Position numbers and translations under genes: made by a program. A stretch of DNA of 11,171 nucleotides from assembly GCA_002329245.1 (NCBI GenBank), contig DCTG01000188.1, positions 11,576 through 22,746 of the forward strand, given 5' to 3'. A model generated the notes under the pieces. That model saw only the letters and a program-made list of their open reading frames with translations. It was not told the DNA's origin and did not search any database. The stretch comes from Clostridiales bacterium UBA1446. Its GTDB lineage: Bacteria; Bacillota; Clostridia; Oscillospirales; Oscillospiraceae. Positions 1 to 6,321 of the stretch are shown here, one piece after another. How positions within the stretch are numbered: position 1 is the first letter of the stretch; every line of letters begins with the position of its first letter.

Positions 1-490
1 CGCCCGGGGTCAGCTTGTCGGCCAACTTGAACATTTCGTCCACGGGGATGAAGTTGGAGGTCCCGGTCGCGTTTTTATCCGGCTTGTTCATCTCCGTAAT
101 CACGCCGGCCCCGACTGGATTGGAAACCGAGATAAAGAACACGGGAATGCCGCTGTCCAGATTGACCATCGCCTGCGTCGGAGGAGTTGCTATCGTCACG
201 ATTAAATCTTTTTTCGCGTCCACCATGGATTGGCAGATTGCGTTGAGCGTGGCGGTATCACCGTTGGCATTTTTATAGTCGAAGACCATCTTATCTTCCG
301 AATACCCGAGCTCCCGCATCTTTTCGATGAACCCTTCGCGCATATCGGCAAAGGCTCCGTTTTCGATGAGCTGAACGATGCCTACCTGAATGGCGTCCTG
401 TCCCGTCTGCTCCTCTTCCGGATTGGAACCGCAGGCGGAAACCGCGAAAATCATACCCACCGACAGAATCATTGCTATGAACTTTTTCAT
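1..490 (-). CDS. trpX: TrpX-like ABC transporter substrate-binding lipoprotein, 3' end outside the window
   Basis: This is the first 163 codons of a membrane-anchored solute-binding protein of the TrpX/COG2984 type, the binding component of an ABC importer. The start at 490 has a lysine-rich n-region (MKKF), a hydrophobic stretch and a lipobox VSAC ending at Cys20, so a signal peptidase II lipoprotein is expected. The mature part begins with QVGIVQLIENGAF and continues with a conserved-looking TIATPPTQAM segment and an ISVSNPVGAG segment, both in the style of this family. An AGGGAG ribosome binding site lies 6 bases before the ATG. The tryptophan assignment rests mainly on the T-box leader directly upstream, whose specifier reads UGG; the family itself is usually annotated as an uncharacterised transporter. 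Permease and ATPase genes would be expected beyond the left edge. Family assignment is firm, substrate is inferred. Confidence 0.82.
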   Translation of the reverse strand, partial: MKKFIAMILSVGMIFAVSACGSNPEEEQTGQDAIQVGIVQLIENGAFADMREGFIEKMRELGYSEDKMVFDYKNANGDTATLNAICQSMVDAKKDLIVTIATPPTQAMVNLDSGIPVFFISVSNPVGAGVITEMNKPDKNATGTSNFIPVDEMFKLADKLTPG

Positions 491-553
491 TGTGTTACTC
501 CCTTTCCGTTATTATTTTGTCCTGAACCTCCCGTTGGCTGAGCGCAAGGGAAT

Positions 554-597
554 AAAAAAACGCCCGTCCCCAGTACCAAACGTACTCAAGGACAGAC
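554..597 (-). terminator. T-box intrinsic terminator
   Basis: On the minus strand, arm 597-582 pairs with arm 576-561 through a long GC-rich stem that includes some G-U pairs and small mismatches. The loop is about 5 nt, and seven U residues follow (560-554). It overlaps the antiterminator and lies about 60 nt before the start codon, as expected for regulated termination. Confidence 0.88.
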
Positions 598-619
598 ATC
601 TTGTCTGCGGTGCCACCTT
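588..619 (-). promoter_or_regulatory. T-box antiterminator
   Basis: On the minus strand AAGG pairs with CCTT and GCAGAC pairs with GTCTGT, leaving UGGCACC as the 7-nt bulge that binds the uncharged tRNA 3' end. The 3' arm (CCTT and GTCTGT) also forms the 5' arm of the terminator, so the two structures exclude each other. This is the standard transcriptional T-box switch. Confidence 0.85.
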
Positions 620-849
620 GCTTGGCGGTACAAAACCGCCCATCTCAAATCAGAGCGCCAACACACTCCCCGCCCGATAACGCCGGCGCCGCGTTGCGCA
701 TACTGAGCGGGCAGAACCCGTTGTTCAACGCACCCTCCGCAGTCCATTTGCCGTCCCGCTTTCTGCCAGGCTCTCAGCTGCCCCGACTCTCTGTGAGCGC
801 GCTGACGGTTTGATCTCTGCATCCATGGTTTATGTATTGAGTTTGTAAC

Positions 850-878
850 AAATTATCACGGACTTTCGCCTTTGTCAA
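850..878 (-). promoter_or_regulatory. Promoter of the T-box/trpX transcript
   Basis: A perfect TTGACA (878-873) is separated by 17 nt from TAATTT (855-850) on the minus strand. This is a good sigma-A-type promoter, with an expected start near 843. It lies between the end of mgsA and Stem I of the leader, so the transporter gene has its own promoter. I see no convincing intrinsic terminator between mgsA and this promoter, so some read-through from mgsA is possible. Confidence 0.75.
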
Positions 879-945
879 GCGGTTTTTTAAATTCTCAACC
901 GAGTGAGCGCGGGCAATTTTTCGCCCCTTGCGGATTTCCTTGCTG

Positions 946-1431
946 TCAGGGCTCTTTCATAAACTGTCCGAGGCGGTTTTTGATAACCGCGTTGTAATCG
1001 AGCACCCGGCGGGCGTACTCTTCCTTCATAAACCGGGACGTGAGCAGAAAATCCGCCGTTGCGCGGTTATGGGCCAGCGGAATATCGTACAACGCGGCAA
1101 TGCGCAGCAGCGCCTTGACATCCGGGTCGTGCGGCTGGGCCTCGAGAGGATCCCAGAAGAAAATGACGAAATCAATTTCGCCTTCCACGATTCGGGAGCC
1201 GATTTGCTGGTCGCCGCCGAGCGGACCGCTGTGATAAGCGACTACGGGAAGGCCGGTCTTTTCCGCGATGAGCCGCGCGGTGGTTCCGGTGCCGCATAAA
1301 AAGTGGCCTTTCAAGATGGATTCGTTTTGGCTCACCCATTCCACCAAATCGTCCTTCTTGTTGTCGTGCGCGATCAAGGCGATGTGCTTTTGCTTCCCGA
1401 TGGTATAGTATAGATAAGGACCCTTCCGCAT
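946..1431 (-). CDS. mgsA: Methylglyoxal synthase
   Basis: The enzyme converts dihydroxyacetone phosphate to methylglyoxal and phosphate in the cytoplasm, opening a bypass of lower glycolysis that releases phosphate when sugar phosphates accumulate. The 161-residue product carries the family signatures: IALIAHDNKK near the N-terminus (His22), GPLGGDQQIG (Gly69, Asp74), FFWDPL and PHDPDVKALLR (His101, Asp104), then NRATADFL. These match the E. coli catalytic positions His19, Gly66, Asp71, His98 and Asp101 with a constant offset of three. The open frame extends upstream to 1566, inside the end of the maturase gene. I chose ATG 1431 because the family begins just before the KHIALIAHDN strand and a GGGGAG ribosome binding site lies about 9 nt before it. 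It follows scfB by 50 bp with no clear terminator, so co-transcription with the SCIFF genes is likely. Confidence 0.96.
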   Translation of the reverse strand: MRKGPYLYYTIGKQKHIALIAHDNKKDDLVEWVSQNESILKGHFLCGTGTTARLIAEKTGLPVVAYHSGPLGGDQQIGSRIVEGEIDFVIFFWDPLEAQPHDPDVKALLRIAALYDIPLAHNRATADFLLTSRFMKEEYARRVLDYNAVIKNRLGQFMKEP

Positions 1432-1481
1432 GTGCTCCGCTCCCCGCAATAAATAATATTTCCGCACGGAACCGGACCGGA

Positions 1482-2867
1482 TTACGCTAATGCCGCTTCT
1501 TCGTTCCCGGCGCGTACGGCGGCGAGGGAAATCGCGCATTCCAGACGCATCCGTTCCAGCTCGCACGCCATTTCATAGCAGCGGTTGATATCGCCGTTTG
1601 CGTGAAAATTGGCGGCGCTGCAGCCTCCGCTGCAATAATAGCGCGCCCAGCACTCCCGGCAGGGTTCCCGCGTATAGACGCTCACGCCCGCGAAGGCCGC
1701 CGCCCTTTGCCGGTCAAAACTCCCGTCCAAGACGTTTCCCATCCGGAATTCCGGGTCGCCCGCAAACTGATGACAGGGGTATATATCTCCTTCCGGAGTT
1801 ACCGCGGCATATTCGCAACCCGCGCCGCAGCCGCGCAGACGTTTGATGATGCAGGGGCCCTGGTCGAGGCTCACGTTAAAGTGGAAAAAATTCAAAAATC
1901 CGCCCGCTTCGTCTATCTGCAAAAGACGGTCGGCTAAGTTCCAGTATTCTTCCCGCAGGCGGCCAAGGTCGCTTTTCTTTAGCTCGTACCCGCAGCCGTC
2001 CGGCGCAACCACCGGTTCCATCGAAATCTGATCGAATCCCGCCCGGTACAGATCCATCACATCCTGCGAAAAATCGAGGTTTCGCGCGGTGTACGTCCCG
2101 CGCAGGTAATAATCTTTGTTCATCGGACGGCTTTCCATAAGCTTTTTGAATTTCGGCAGGACGATGTCGTAGCTTCCCTTTCCGGAAGGCGTCGGGCGCA
2201 TCGCGTCGTGGATCTCCCTTCGCCCATCGGCGGAGAGCACCACGTTGTCCATATGTTCGTTTATGTACTTGGAAATCTCGTCGTTTAAGAGCATCCCGTT
2301 CGTGGTGATCGTGAACCGGAAGTTCTTTCCGTGCAGTTTACCTTGGGCTTCTGCATATTCCACGGTGTCCTTGACGGTTTTCCAGGCCATGAGCGGCTCT
2401 CCGCCGAAAAAGTCAATCTCAATATTGCGTCGCTTCTGGGACTTCTCAATGACGAAATCGATGGCGCGGCGCGCCGTTTCGCTGCTCATCAGGGACCGGG
2501 CGCTGCCGTAATCGCCGGTGTTCGCAAAACAATAGCTGCAGCGAAGATTACAGTCATGGGAAACATGTAGGCACAAAGCTTTGACCGGAATCTGCTCGGG
2601 CTTTATCATCCCGGCGGGAATCGGCTCGTCTTCCGAAAAGAGCATTCCCTCCCGGTAAAGCGCCAGGAGTTCTCCGTAGGTTTCCTCGATTTTTTCCCGG
2701 GAACATTCCGGCTCGAATGCGCGTATCAGTTCGGGAGGACAACGCTCCGGAAGCGGTGGGGCGAGCTTCGAGCATAGCGCATATCCGAGGTCGTCCATCA
2801 GATGGACCGCCCCGCTTGCAACGTCTAATACTATATTCACTTGATTGTGCTGAAATTGGTGGATCAT
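1482..2867 (-). CDS. scfB: SCIFF (ranthipeptide) maturase, radical SAM/SPASM enzyme
   Basis: This 461-residue enzyme is expected to install thioether crosslinks in the SCIFF peptide encoded just upstream, using S-adenosylmethionine and iron-sulfur clusters. The N-terminal 95 residues resemble the peptide-recognition (RRE-like) domain of the family, beginning MIHQF and NIVLDV. The radical SAM cluster motif CxxxCxxC is at Cys106, Cys110 and Cys113, followed by FFGGEP at 153-158. The C-terminal SPASM region carries many cysteines (347, 351, 365, 403, 406, 412, 416, 430, 435), including YPCHQF and YYCSGGC, enough for two auxiliary clusters. Length and layout fit the six-Cys peptide maturase family (CteB type). 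The start at 2867 has GGGAG 8 nt upstream. The adjacent precursor peptide makes the assignment very secure; exact crosslinks are inferred. Confidence 0.95.
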   Translation of the reverse strand: MIHQFQHNQVNIVLDVASGAVHLMDDLGYALCSKLAPPLPERCPPELIRAFEPECSREKIEETYGELLALYREGMLFSEDEPIPAGMIKPEQIPVKALCLHVSHDCNLRCSYCFANTGDYGSARSLMSSETARRAIDFVIEKSQKRRNIEIDFFGGEPLMAWKTVKDTVEYAEAQGKLHGKNFRFTITTNGMLLNDEISKYINEHMDNVVLSADGRREIHDAMRPTPSGKGSYDIVLPKFKKLMESRPMNKDYYLRGTYTARNLDFSQDVMDLYRAGFDQISMEPVVAPDGCGYELKKSDLGRLREEYWNLADRLLQIDEAGGFLNFFHFNVSLDQGPCIIKRLRGCGAGCEYAAVTPEGDIYPCHQFAGDPEFRMGNVLDGSFDRQRAAAFAGVSVYTREPCRECWARYYCSGGCSAANFHANGDINRCYEMACELERMRLECAISLAAVRAGNEEAALA

Positions 2868-2928
2868 ATGATATTCTCCCGTCGCCGCGCGTTCCTGTGC
2901 GGCCGCAAGTCCGTTACGTCCGTTGAAA

Positions 2929-2950
2929 CGGCAGGCAATACTGCCTGCCG
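2929..2950 (-). other. Intergenic hairpin between scfA and scfB
   Basis: A perfect 9-bp GC-rich stem, CGGCAGGCA/TGCCTGCCG, encloses a 4-nt GTAT loop. It sits in the 105-nt gap between the SCIFF gene and the maturase gene and is followed by only three U residues on the minus strand, too few for a strong terminator. It may protect the 3' end of the short peptide mRNA or partly stop transcription, so that more peptide than maturase is made. CCGTT/AACGG repeats just downstream could form an alternative fold using the CCG of its 3' arm. Confidence 0.65.
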
Positions 2951-2972
2951 CTTACATCCTAAGGTTATGAAT

Positions 2973-3143
2973 TTATCTGCCCCTCGTGCCGCGCTCGGCT
3001 TTGCCCCGGCGCTCGCATTCCTGATTGGCAATGGTGCAGGAGGTTTTGCATGCGGACTGGCAGGAGGTCTGGCATTCGCCGCAGCCACCCCCGGCGGCAG
3101 TCTTTCTGAGATTTCCTTTGTTGATGGTTTTAATATGTTTCAT
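2973..3143 (-). CDS. scfA: SCIFF family ranthipeptide precursor (six cysteines)
   Basis: This 56-residue peptide is the precursor modified by the neighbouring radical SAM maturase. It starts with the family leader MKHIKTINKG and has the core GGCGECQTSCQSACKTSC followed by TIANQEC. Its six cysteines are at 21, 24, 28, 32, 36 and 43. From memory, the characterised homologue CteA is crosslinked between Cys32 and Thr37; both residues are present here at the same numbers. The ATG at 3143 has AAGGAG about 7 nt upstream; the frame is open further up but that part does not resemble the family. The peptide does not end soon after the last cysteine as usual: it continues ERRGKAERGTRGR, a strongly basic 13-residue tail. 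The mature role of SCIFF is not settled, though related ranthipeptides have been linked to signalling. Confidence 0.95.
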   Translation of the reverse strand: MKHIKTINKGNLRKTAAGGGCGECQTSCQSACKTSCTIANQECERRGKAERGTRGR

Positions 3144-3177
3144 AAAGCTTCTCCTTCCCATCGGCGATTCTTTTTTC

Positions 3178-3206
3178 ATCATACACGAAAATGGCAAATT
3201 AATCAA
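3178..3206 (-). promoter_or_regulatory. Promoter of the scfA-scfB-mgsA operon
   Basis: TTGATT (3206-3201) and TATGAT (3183-3178) are spaced by exactly 17 nt on the minus strand. The start would fall near 3171, leaving a short leader of about 28 nt before the ATG of scfA. No dyad symmetry is evident over it. Confidence 0.7.
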
Positions 3207-3285
3207 CACCGTACACAGGCAAAAATCAGAATCCCGCTGTGAAGGAAAATTGGGATCTCCGCTGTACCGAACGGCGCCTCGGATG

Positions 3286-3291
3286 TATAAT
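3286..3291 (+). promoter_or_regulatory. Possible -10 box for the decarboxylase gene
   Basis: A consensus TATAAT lies 100 nt before the start codon, but the bases 17 nt upstream (TGTACC) are a poor -35, so an activator or alternative spacing may be needed. The 248-bp gap between scfA and this gene holds this box, the scfA promoter and the hairpin at 3305-3321; I see nothing else in it. Confidence 0.45.
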
Positions 3292-3304
3292 AGTATCGCG
3301 CATA

Positions 3305-3321
3305 CGCCCCCTCCGGGGGCG
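3305..3321 (+). other. GC hairpin in the decarboxylase 5' leader
   Basis: CGCCCCC and GGGGGCG form a perfect 7-bp stem around a TCC loop, about 70 nt before the start codon and just after the predicted transcription start. It has no U run, so it is not an intrinsic terminator. A role in mRNA stability or control is possible but not shown. Confidence 0.4.
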
Positions 3322-3391
3322 CGCGCTAAAATTGAAAAGCCGCGGCGCTTATATCGCGACGCATGGCGGTATACCGATCGGGAGGTGCTTT

Positions 3392-4843
3392 ATGGCGGAG
3401 CGCACGCCCCTGTATTCCGCGCTTCTCCGGGAAGCGGAAAAAAAGAATCTTCGTATGCATATGCCCGGCCATAAGGGAAAGCGGCCCGGCTATTTTGCCG
3501 CGGCCGATCTATTCGCGTTGGACATGACGGAATTGGAGGCTACGGGAAACCTCTATCAGGGCCTTTCCCCCATCAGCGACGCGGAGCGGCGCATGGCCGA
3601 GGCAGCCGGGGCTCCGCAATGCTTTTTTCTCCCCGGCGGCTCAACCCAGGGCATTATGGCCGCTATGGCGGCAGTCTGCCCGCCCGGGAGCCGTGTAATC
3701 GTCGACCGGGGCTGCCACCTTTCCGTCTTCTTTGCCATGGCGCACCTCGATTTGCGCCCGGTCTATCTCTATAGGCGGCATCTCGAACCCTGGGGCATCA
3801 CCGGCCCCGTAACATCCGATCTTGTGGAGAAACTGCTCTCTAAGACGCCGGACGCTTCGGCGGTCATTCTCACCTCGCCGACCTATTACGGCGTCATATC
3901 CGATTTGTCCTCCGTCGCAGCGGCAACTGCAAAGCGCCGCGTCCCGCTCATCGTGGACGAAGCCCACGGCGCCCACCTTCCCTTCCTGAACGGTTACCGG
4001 AGCGCCGTCGGGCACGGAGCCGCTCTCTCGGTTGCAAGCGCGCACAAGACACTCCCCGCCCTTACCGCCGGAGCCCTTCTTTATGCCGACGCGTCCTTCG
4101 ACCCGCGGGACCTTCGCAGATGGACCGCCATGTTCGGTACCTCCAGTCCCTCTTACCCTGTCATGGCTTCCATCGATCTCGCCCGCGCATACCTCATGGA
4201 AGAGGGCAAGGCGCAATATGAACGCGTACGGGAAGCGGTCGCGGCGCTCCGGCGCGAAATTAACGTCCGTGGAAGGTTTCGGGCGGCGGAGGACGGAAAC
4301 GGTCTTTCCCTCGACCCGACCCGTCTTACCGTATCCACCGCAGCCGGCGGCATCTCCGGATATGGGGCTTCGAAGCTCTTAGAAGAAAGGTACTCAATCA
4401 TCTGCGAGCTTGCCGACGCGCAAAACATTGTCTGTATCCTGACCTGTGCGGACTCCGAGGCGGATATCGATCGCCTCGGAGCGGCGATTTTGGCATTGGA
4501 GGACTCTTCTGCGACCGGATTGCCCAGTCAGAAATCAGCCGTGCCGCCCCGCCCGGTTCCCCGGCTTTCTCCCCGGGAAGCAATCTTCGCCCCCCGCTTC
4601 CGCCTGCCTCTCCGCCGCGCCGCGGGGAAGGTCGCGGCGGAGCCCCTCTGCCCATATCCGCCCGGCATCCCGGTCGTCGCGGCCGGAGAGGAAATCCGCC
4701 CCGCCCATATAAACTACCTCAAACGCTGTCATTTCGACCTTGATCAGGAAATTATGGTGACGGAACAAGGCTGCGTTTCACGATCTCAAGAAAATACCGG
4801 TGGACCGAAAGATCATTTGTCAGCTCGGGATGGAAGGCCGTAG
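3392..4843 (+). CDS. Orn/Lys/Arg decarboxylase family PLP enzyme (YaaO/SpeA-like)
   Basis: This is a fold-I PLP-dependent enzyme of the major amino acid decarboxylase family, in the short 480-490 residue form found in Bacillota. Members remove CO2 from arginine, lysine or ornithine, feeding polyamine synthesis; the substrate here cannot be told by eye. Visible signatures are HMPGHKG at 23-29, LPGGSTQG at 80-87, VDEAHGAH (Asp189, His192) and SAHKTLPALTAG with the PLP lysine at 219. The C-terminal domain has PYPPGIP at 421-427, conserved in the family. GGAGGTG 5 nt before ATG 3392 fixes the start; the open frame upstream to 3239 is not family-like. The 483-residue length is normal, but the last 30 codons run antisense through the end of pdxT and look like an extension after the conserved domain. 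It is divergent from scfA and convergent with pdxST, which supplies its cofactor. Confidence 0.92.
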   Translation: MAERTPLYSALLREAEKKNLRMHMPGHKGKRPGYFAAADLFALDMTELEATGNLYQGLSPISDAERRMAEAAGAPQCFFLPGGSTQGIMAAMAAVCPPGSRVIVDRGCHLSVFFAMAHLDLRPVYLYRRHLEPWGITGPVTSDLVEKLLSKTPDASAVILTSPTYYGVISDLSSVAAATAKRRVPLIVDEAHGAHLPFLNGYRSAVGHGAALSVASAHKTLPALTAGALLYADASFDPRDLRRWTAMFGTSSPSYPVMASIDLARAYLMEEGKAQYERVREAVAALRREINVRGRFRAAEDGNGLSLDPTRLTVSTAAGGISGYGASKLLEERYSIICELADAQNIVCILTCADSEADIDRLGAAILALEDSSATGLPSQKSAVPPRPVPRLSPREAIFAPRFRLPLRRAAGKVAAEPLCPYPPGIPVVAAGEEIRPAHINYLKRCHFDLDQEIMVTEQGCVSRSQENTGGPKDHLSARDGRP

Positions 4844-5336
4844 CCAGTTGATTTCCCTGCCGGGCCGCCACGATACGGCCGTCCACTTCGGCTAAAATCT
4901 CCACCTGATCCGACACCGCTTCCAAATAGGGCGCCCGGATAAATACCATGTGAACCGGGCCGATTCCTTTGAATCCGGCGGTGGTACGGAAGCTGCCCAA
5001 CTGCCGCCCGTAAGCGTTTCGGCGCACTTTGACCGCCATTGTCCGAAAGCAGGACCGTTCGTCGTTGGAGATATCCTGCGCCAGGAGAATCATTCCCGCG
5101 CAGGTGCCGAACACGGGAAATCCCTGTTCTATTTTCCGCCGGAGAGGCTCCAAAAGCTCCAGCTCCCGCAGCAGCTTTCCCATGGTCGTACTCTCTCCGC
5201 CCGGCAGAATCAAGCCGTCGAACGGCTGTTCCAGATCCTTTTTCTGCCTGATTTCAAAACATGGCGCGCCAAGCTTATTTAAAGTTTCAATATGCTCGAT
5301 AAAATCGCCCTGTACGGCCAAAACGCCGATTCTCAT
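4752..5336 (-). CDS. pdxT: Pyridoxal 5'-phosphate synthase glutaminase subunit PdxT
   Basis: PdxT hydrolyses glutamine and channels ammonia to PdxS for PLP synthesis in the deoxyxylulose-independent pathway. The 194-residue product has the class I glutaminase layout: MRIGVLAVQG at the start, LPGGEST at 44-50, the nucleophile Cys79 in FGTCAGM, RRNAYGRQ at 105-112, and the His169/Glu171 pair in FHPE. The start is only 3 nt after the stop of pdxS, so the two genes are a tightly coupled operon. The gene ends inside the 3' end of the convergent decarboxylase gene (92 bp overlap), and no intrinsic terminator is visible after its stop. Confidence 0.97.
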   Translation of the reverse strand: MRIGVLAVQGDFIEHIETLNKLGAPCFEIRQKKDLEQPFDGLILPGGESTTMGKLLRELELLEPLRRKIEQGFPVFGTCAGMILLAQDISNDERSCFRTMAVKVRRNAYGRQLGSFRTTAGFKGIGPVHMVFIRAPYLEAVSDQVEILAEVDGRIVAARQGNQLATAFHPELTNDLSVHRYFLEIVKRSLVPSP

Positions 5337-5339
5337 GCC

Positions 5340-6212
5340 TTATTTCCCCCGTTCGGCCATCAGAAGCTCGATCTCCTGCTCGTTGATGCCGACCATCGCC
5401 TCTCCCAAATCTTCCGACAGCTTGGCAAGCAGGGCCGCATCATTATAATTGGCAACCGCCTTGACAATAGCCGCCGCGCGCTTTTCCGGATTTCCGGATT
5501 TGAAAATTCCCGAGCCGACAAATACACCCTCCGCTCCAAGCTGCATCATGAGCGCCGCATCCGCGGGCGTGGCGACTCCGCCGGCGGCAAAGTTGACGAC
5601 GGGCAGTTTTCCGTTTTCATGCACGTACTGCACCAGATCCAGCGGAACCATCAGTTCTTTAGCGGCGTTATAGAGCTCATCCGGCCGCATGGACCGGATT
5701 CTCCTGATTTCGCTCATCATCATACGCATATGCCGCACCGCCTGAACGATATCGCCGGTCCCCGGCTCGCCCTTGGTCCGGATCATGGAGGCACCCTCCG
5801 CAATCCGCCGGAGCGCCTCTCCCAAATCTTTCGCGCCGCAGACAAACGGCACGTCAAACTGCCATTTTTCGATATGATACTTGTCGTCCGCCGGGGAGAG
5901 GACTTCGCTTTCGTCGATAAAGTCGATCTCGATTGCCTGCAGAATCTGCGCCTCCGCGAAATGCCCGATTCGCACCTTCGCCATGACGGGAATGGAAACG
6001 GCGGCCTGTATTCCCCGAATCATGGCGGGATCGCTCATCCGGGACACTCCCCCGGCCGCCCGTATGTCGGCGGGGATCCGCTCCAACGCCATAACCGCGC
6101 ATGCACCGGCCCCCGACGCGATTTTTGCCTGTTCCGGCGTCGTTACGTCCATTATGACGCCGCCCTTGAGCATCTGCGCAAGTTCCTTATTCAGCTCATA
6201 CCTGTTGTTCAT
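5340..6212 (-). CDS. pdxS: Pyridoxal 5'-phosphate synthase subunit PdxS
   Basis: PdxS builds PLP from ribose 5-phosphate, glyceraldehyde 3-phosphate and ammonia, as a dodecamer decorated with PdxT. The 290-residue (beta/alpha)8 protein has GGVIMDV with Asp22, the ribose-phosphate-binding lysine in [10 protein letters not shown] (Lys79), the second lysine in [12 protein letters not shown] (Lys147), and the phosphate loops [10 protein letters not shown] and [12 protein letters not shown]. All are as in characterised PdxS proteins, where the lysines are 81 and 149. I prefer ATG 6212 because GAGGTG lies 6 nt upstream and the protein then begins MNNRYELNK like relatives; an in-frame GTG at 6221 would add three residues but lies inside that ribosome binding site. 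It is followed directly by pdxT and is divergent from its likely regulator pdxR. Confidence 0.97.
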   Translation of the reverse strand: MNNRYELNKELAQMLKGGVIMDVTTPEQAKIASGAGACAVMALERIPADIRAAGGVSRMSDPAMIRGIQAAVSIPVMAKVRIGHFAEAQILQAIEIDFIDESEVLSPADDKYHIEKWQFDVPFVCGAKDLGEALRRIAEGASMIRTKGEPGTGDIVQAVRHMRMMMSEIRRIRSMRPDELYNAAKELMVPLDLVQYVHENGKLPVVNFAAGGVATPADAALMMQLGAEGVFVGSGIFKSGNPEKRAAAIVKAVANYNDAALLAKLSEDLGEAMVGINEQEIELLMAERGK

Positions 6213-6249
6213 ATTGTTCACCTCGTTGACTTTCCTTTCCTGTGGATTT

Positions 6250-6278
6250 ATTATAAAGCCGTCTGGTATGATTTAAAT
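6250..6278 (-). promoter_or_regulatory. Promoter of pdxST
   Basis: A perfect TATAAT (6255-6250) is preceded 16-18 nt upstream only by an AT-rich stretch (TTTAAA/ATTTAA), so the -35 is weak. That fits a promoter needing activation, which is how MocR-type PdxR proteins are known to work on pdxST. The box lies within the spacer region of the opposing pdxR promoter. Confidence 0.6.
6264..6272 (+). promoter_or_regulatory. Extended -10 promoter of pdxR
   Basis: TGGTATGAT is an extended -10 (TGn plus TATGAT) and the -35 position is poor, as is common for this promoter type. It is 8 bp from the pdxS -10 on the other strand, so the two divergent promoters interleave. TCAGTT occurs twice 24 bp apart (6281-6286 and 6305-6310) between this box and the gene and could be half-sites, but the repeat is short. 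Confidence 0.5.
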
Positions 6279-6321
6279 GCTCAGTTCATAAATATTTGAT
6301 AAGGTCAGTTTGGTGAAACAT

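Larger units (their letters stand above)
491..843 (-). promoter_or_regulatory. T-box leader RNA, tRNA-Trp responsive
   Basis: This leader reads the charging state of a tRNA and controls transcription of the downstream lipoprotein gene. Reading the minus strand, Stem I is closed by GCAG/CTGC, then an internal loop, then CCGTC/GACGG. The 3' side of that loop contains UGG (746-744) followed by A, the expected specifier arrangement, giving a Trp codon. An AGAGAG-type distal region lies between. A GGCGGT/ACCGCC hairpin (Stem III position) precedes the T-box sequence AAGGTGGCACCGC at 619-607. The T-box bulge is UGGC, whose last base would pair with a G discriminator, as bacterial tRNA-Trp has. Specifier and discriminator therefore agree independently. 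The 5' end is inferred from the promoter at 850-878. An internal 78-codon open frame here is not a gene. Confidence 0.9.

Noticed and set aside
586..822. 78-codon open frame on the minus strand inside the leader
   Set aside because: It coincides with Stem I through the antiterminator of the T-box; the RNA structure explains the sequence.
910..928. GGGC/GCCC hairpin after mgsA as a terminator
   Set aside because: The stem is 4 bp and on the minus strand it is followed by mixed sequence rather than U residues.
1432..1566. Longer N-terminus for mgsA starting at 1566
   Set aside because: It would overlap the end of scfB, adds an arginine-rich segment absent from the family, and the ATG at 1431 has a good ribosome binding site.
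2841..3242. 133-codon plus-strand open frame opposite the SCIFF gene
   Set aside because: It has an alanine/glycine-rich translation produced by reading the SCIFF gene backwards; the opposite strand encodes a clear family member with a ribosome binding site and promoter.
3641..4216. 191-codon open frame on the minus strand opposite the decarboxylase
   Set aside because: It lies wholly inside a well-supported gene and its translation shows no recognisable domain or ribosome binding site.
5292..6299. 335-codon open frame on the plus strand opposite pdxS and pdxT
   Set aside because: It is antisense to two unmistakable genes, has no family-like motifs, and long antisense frames are expected in GC-rich coding DNA.
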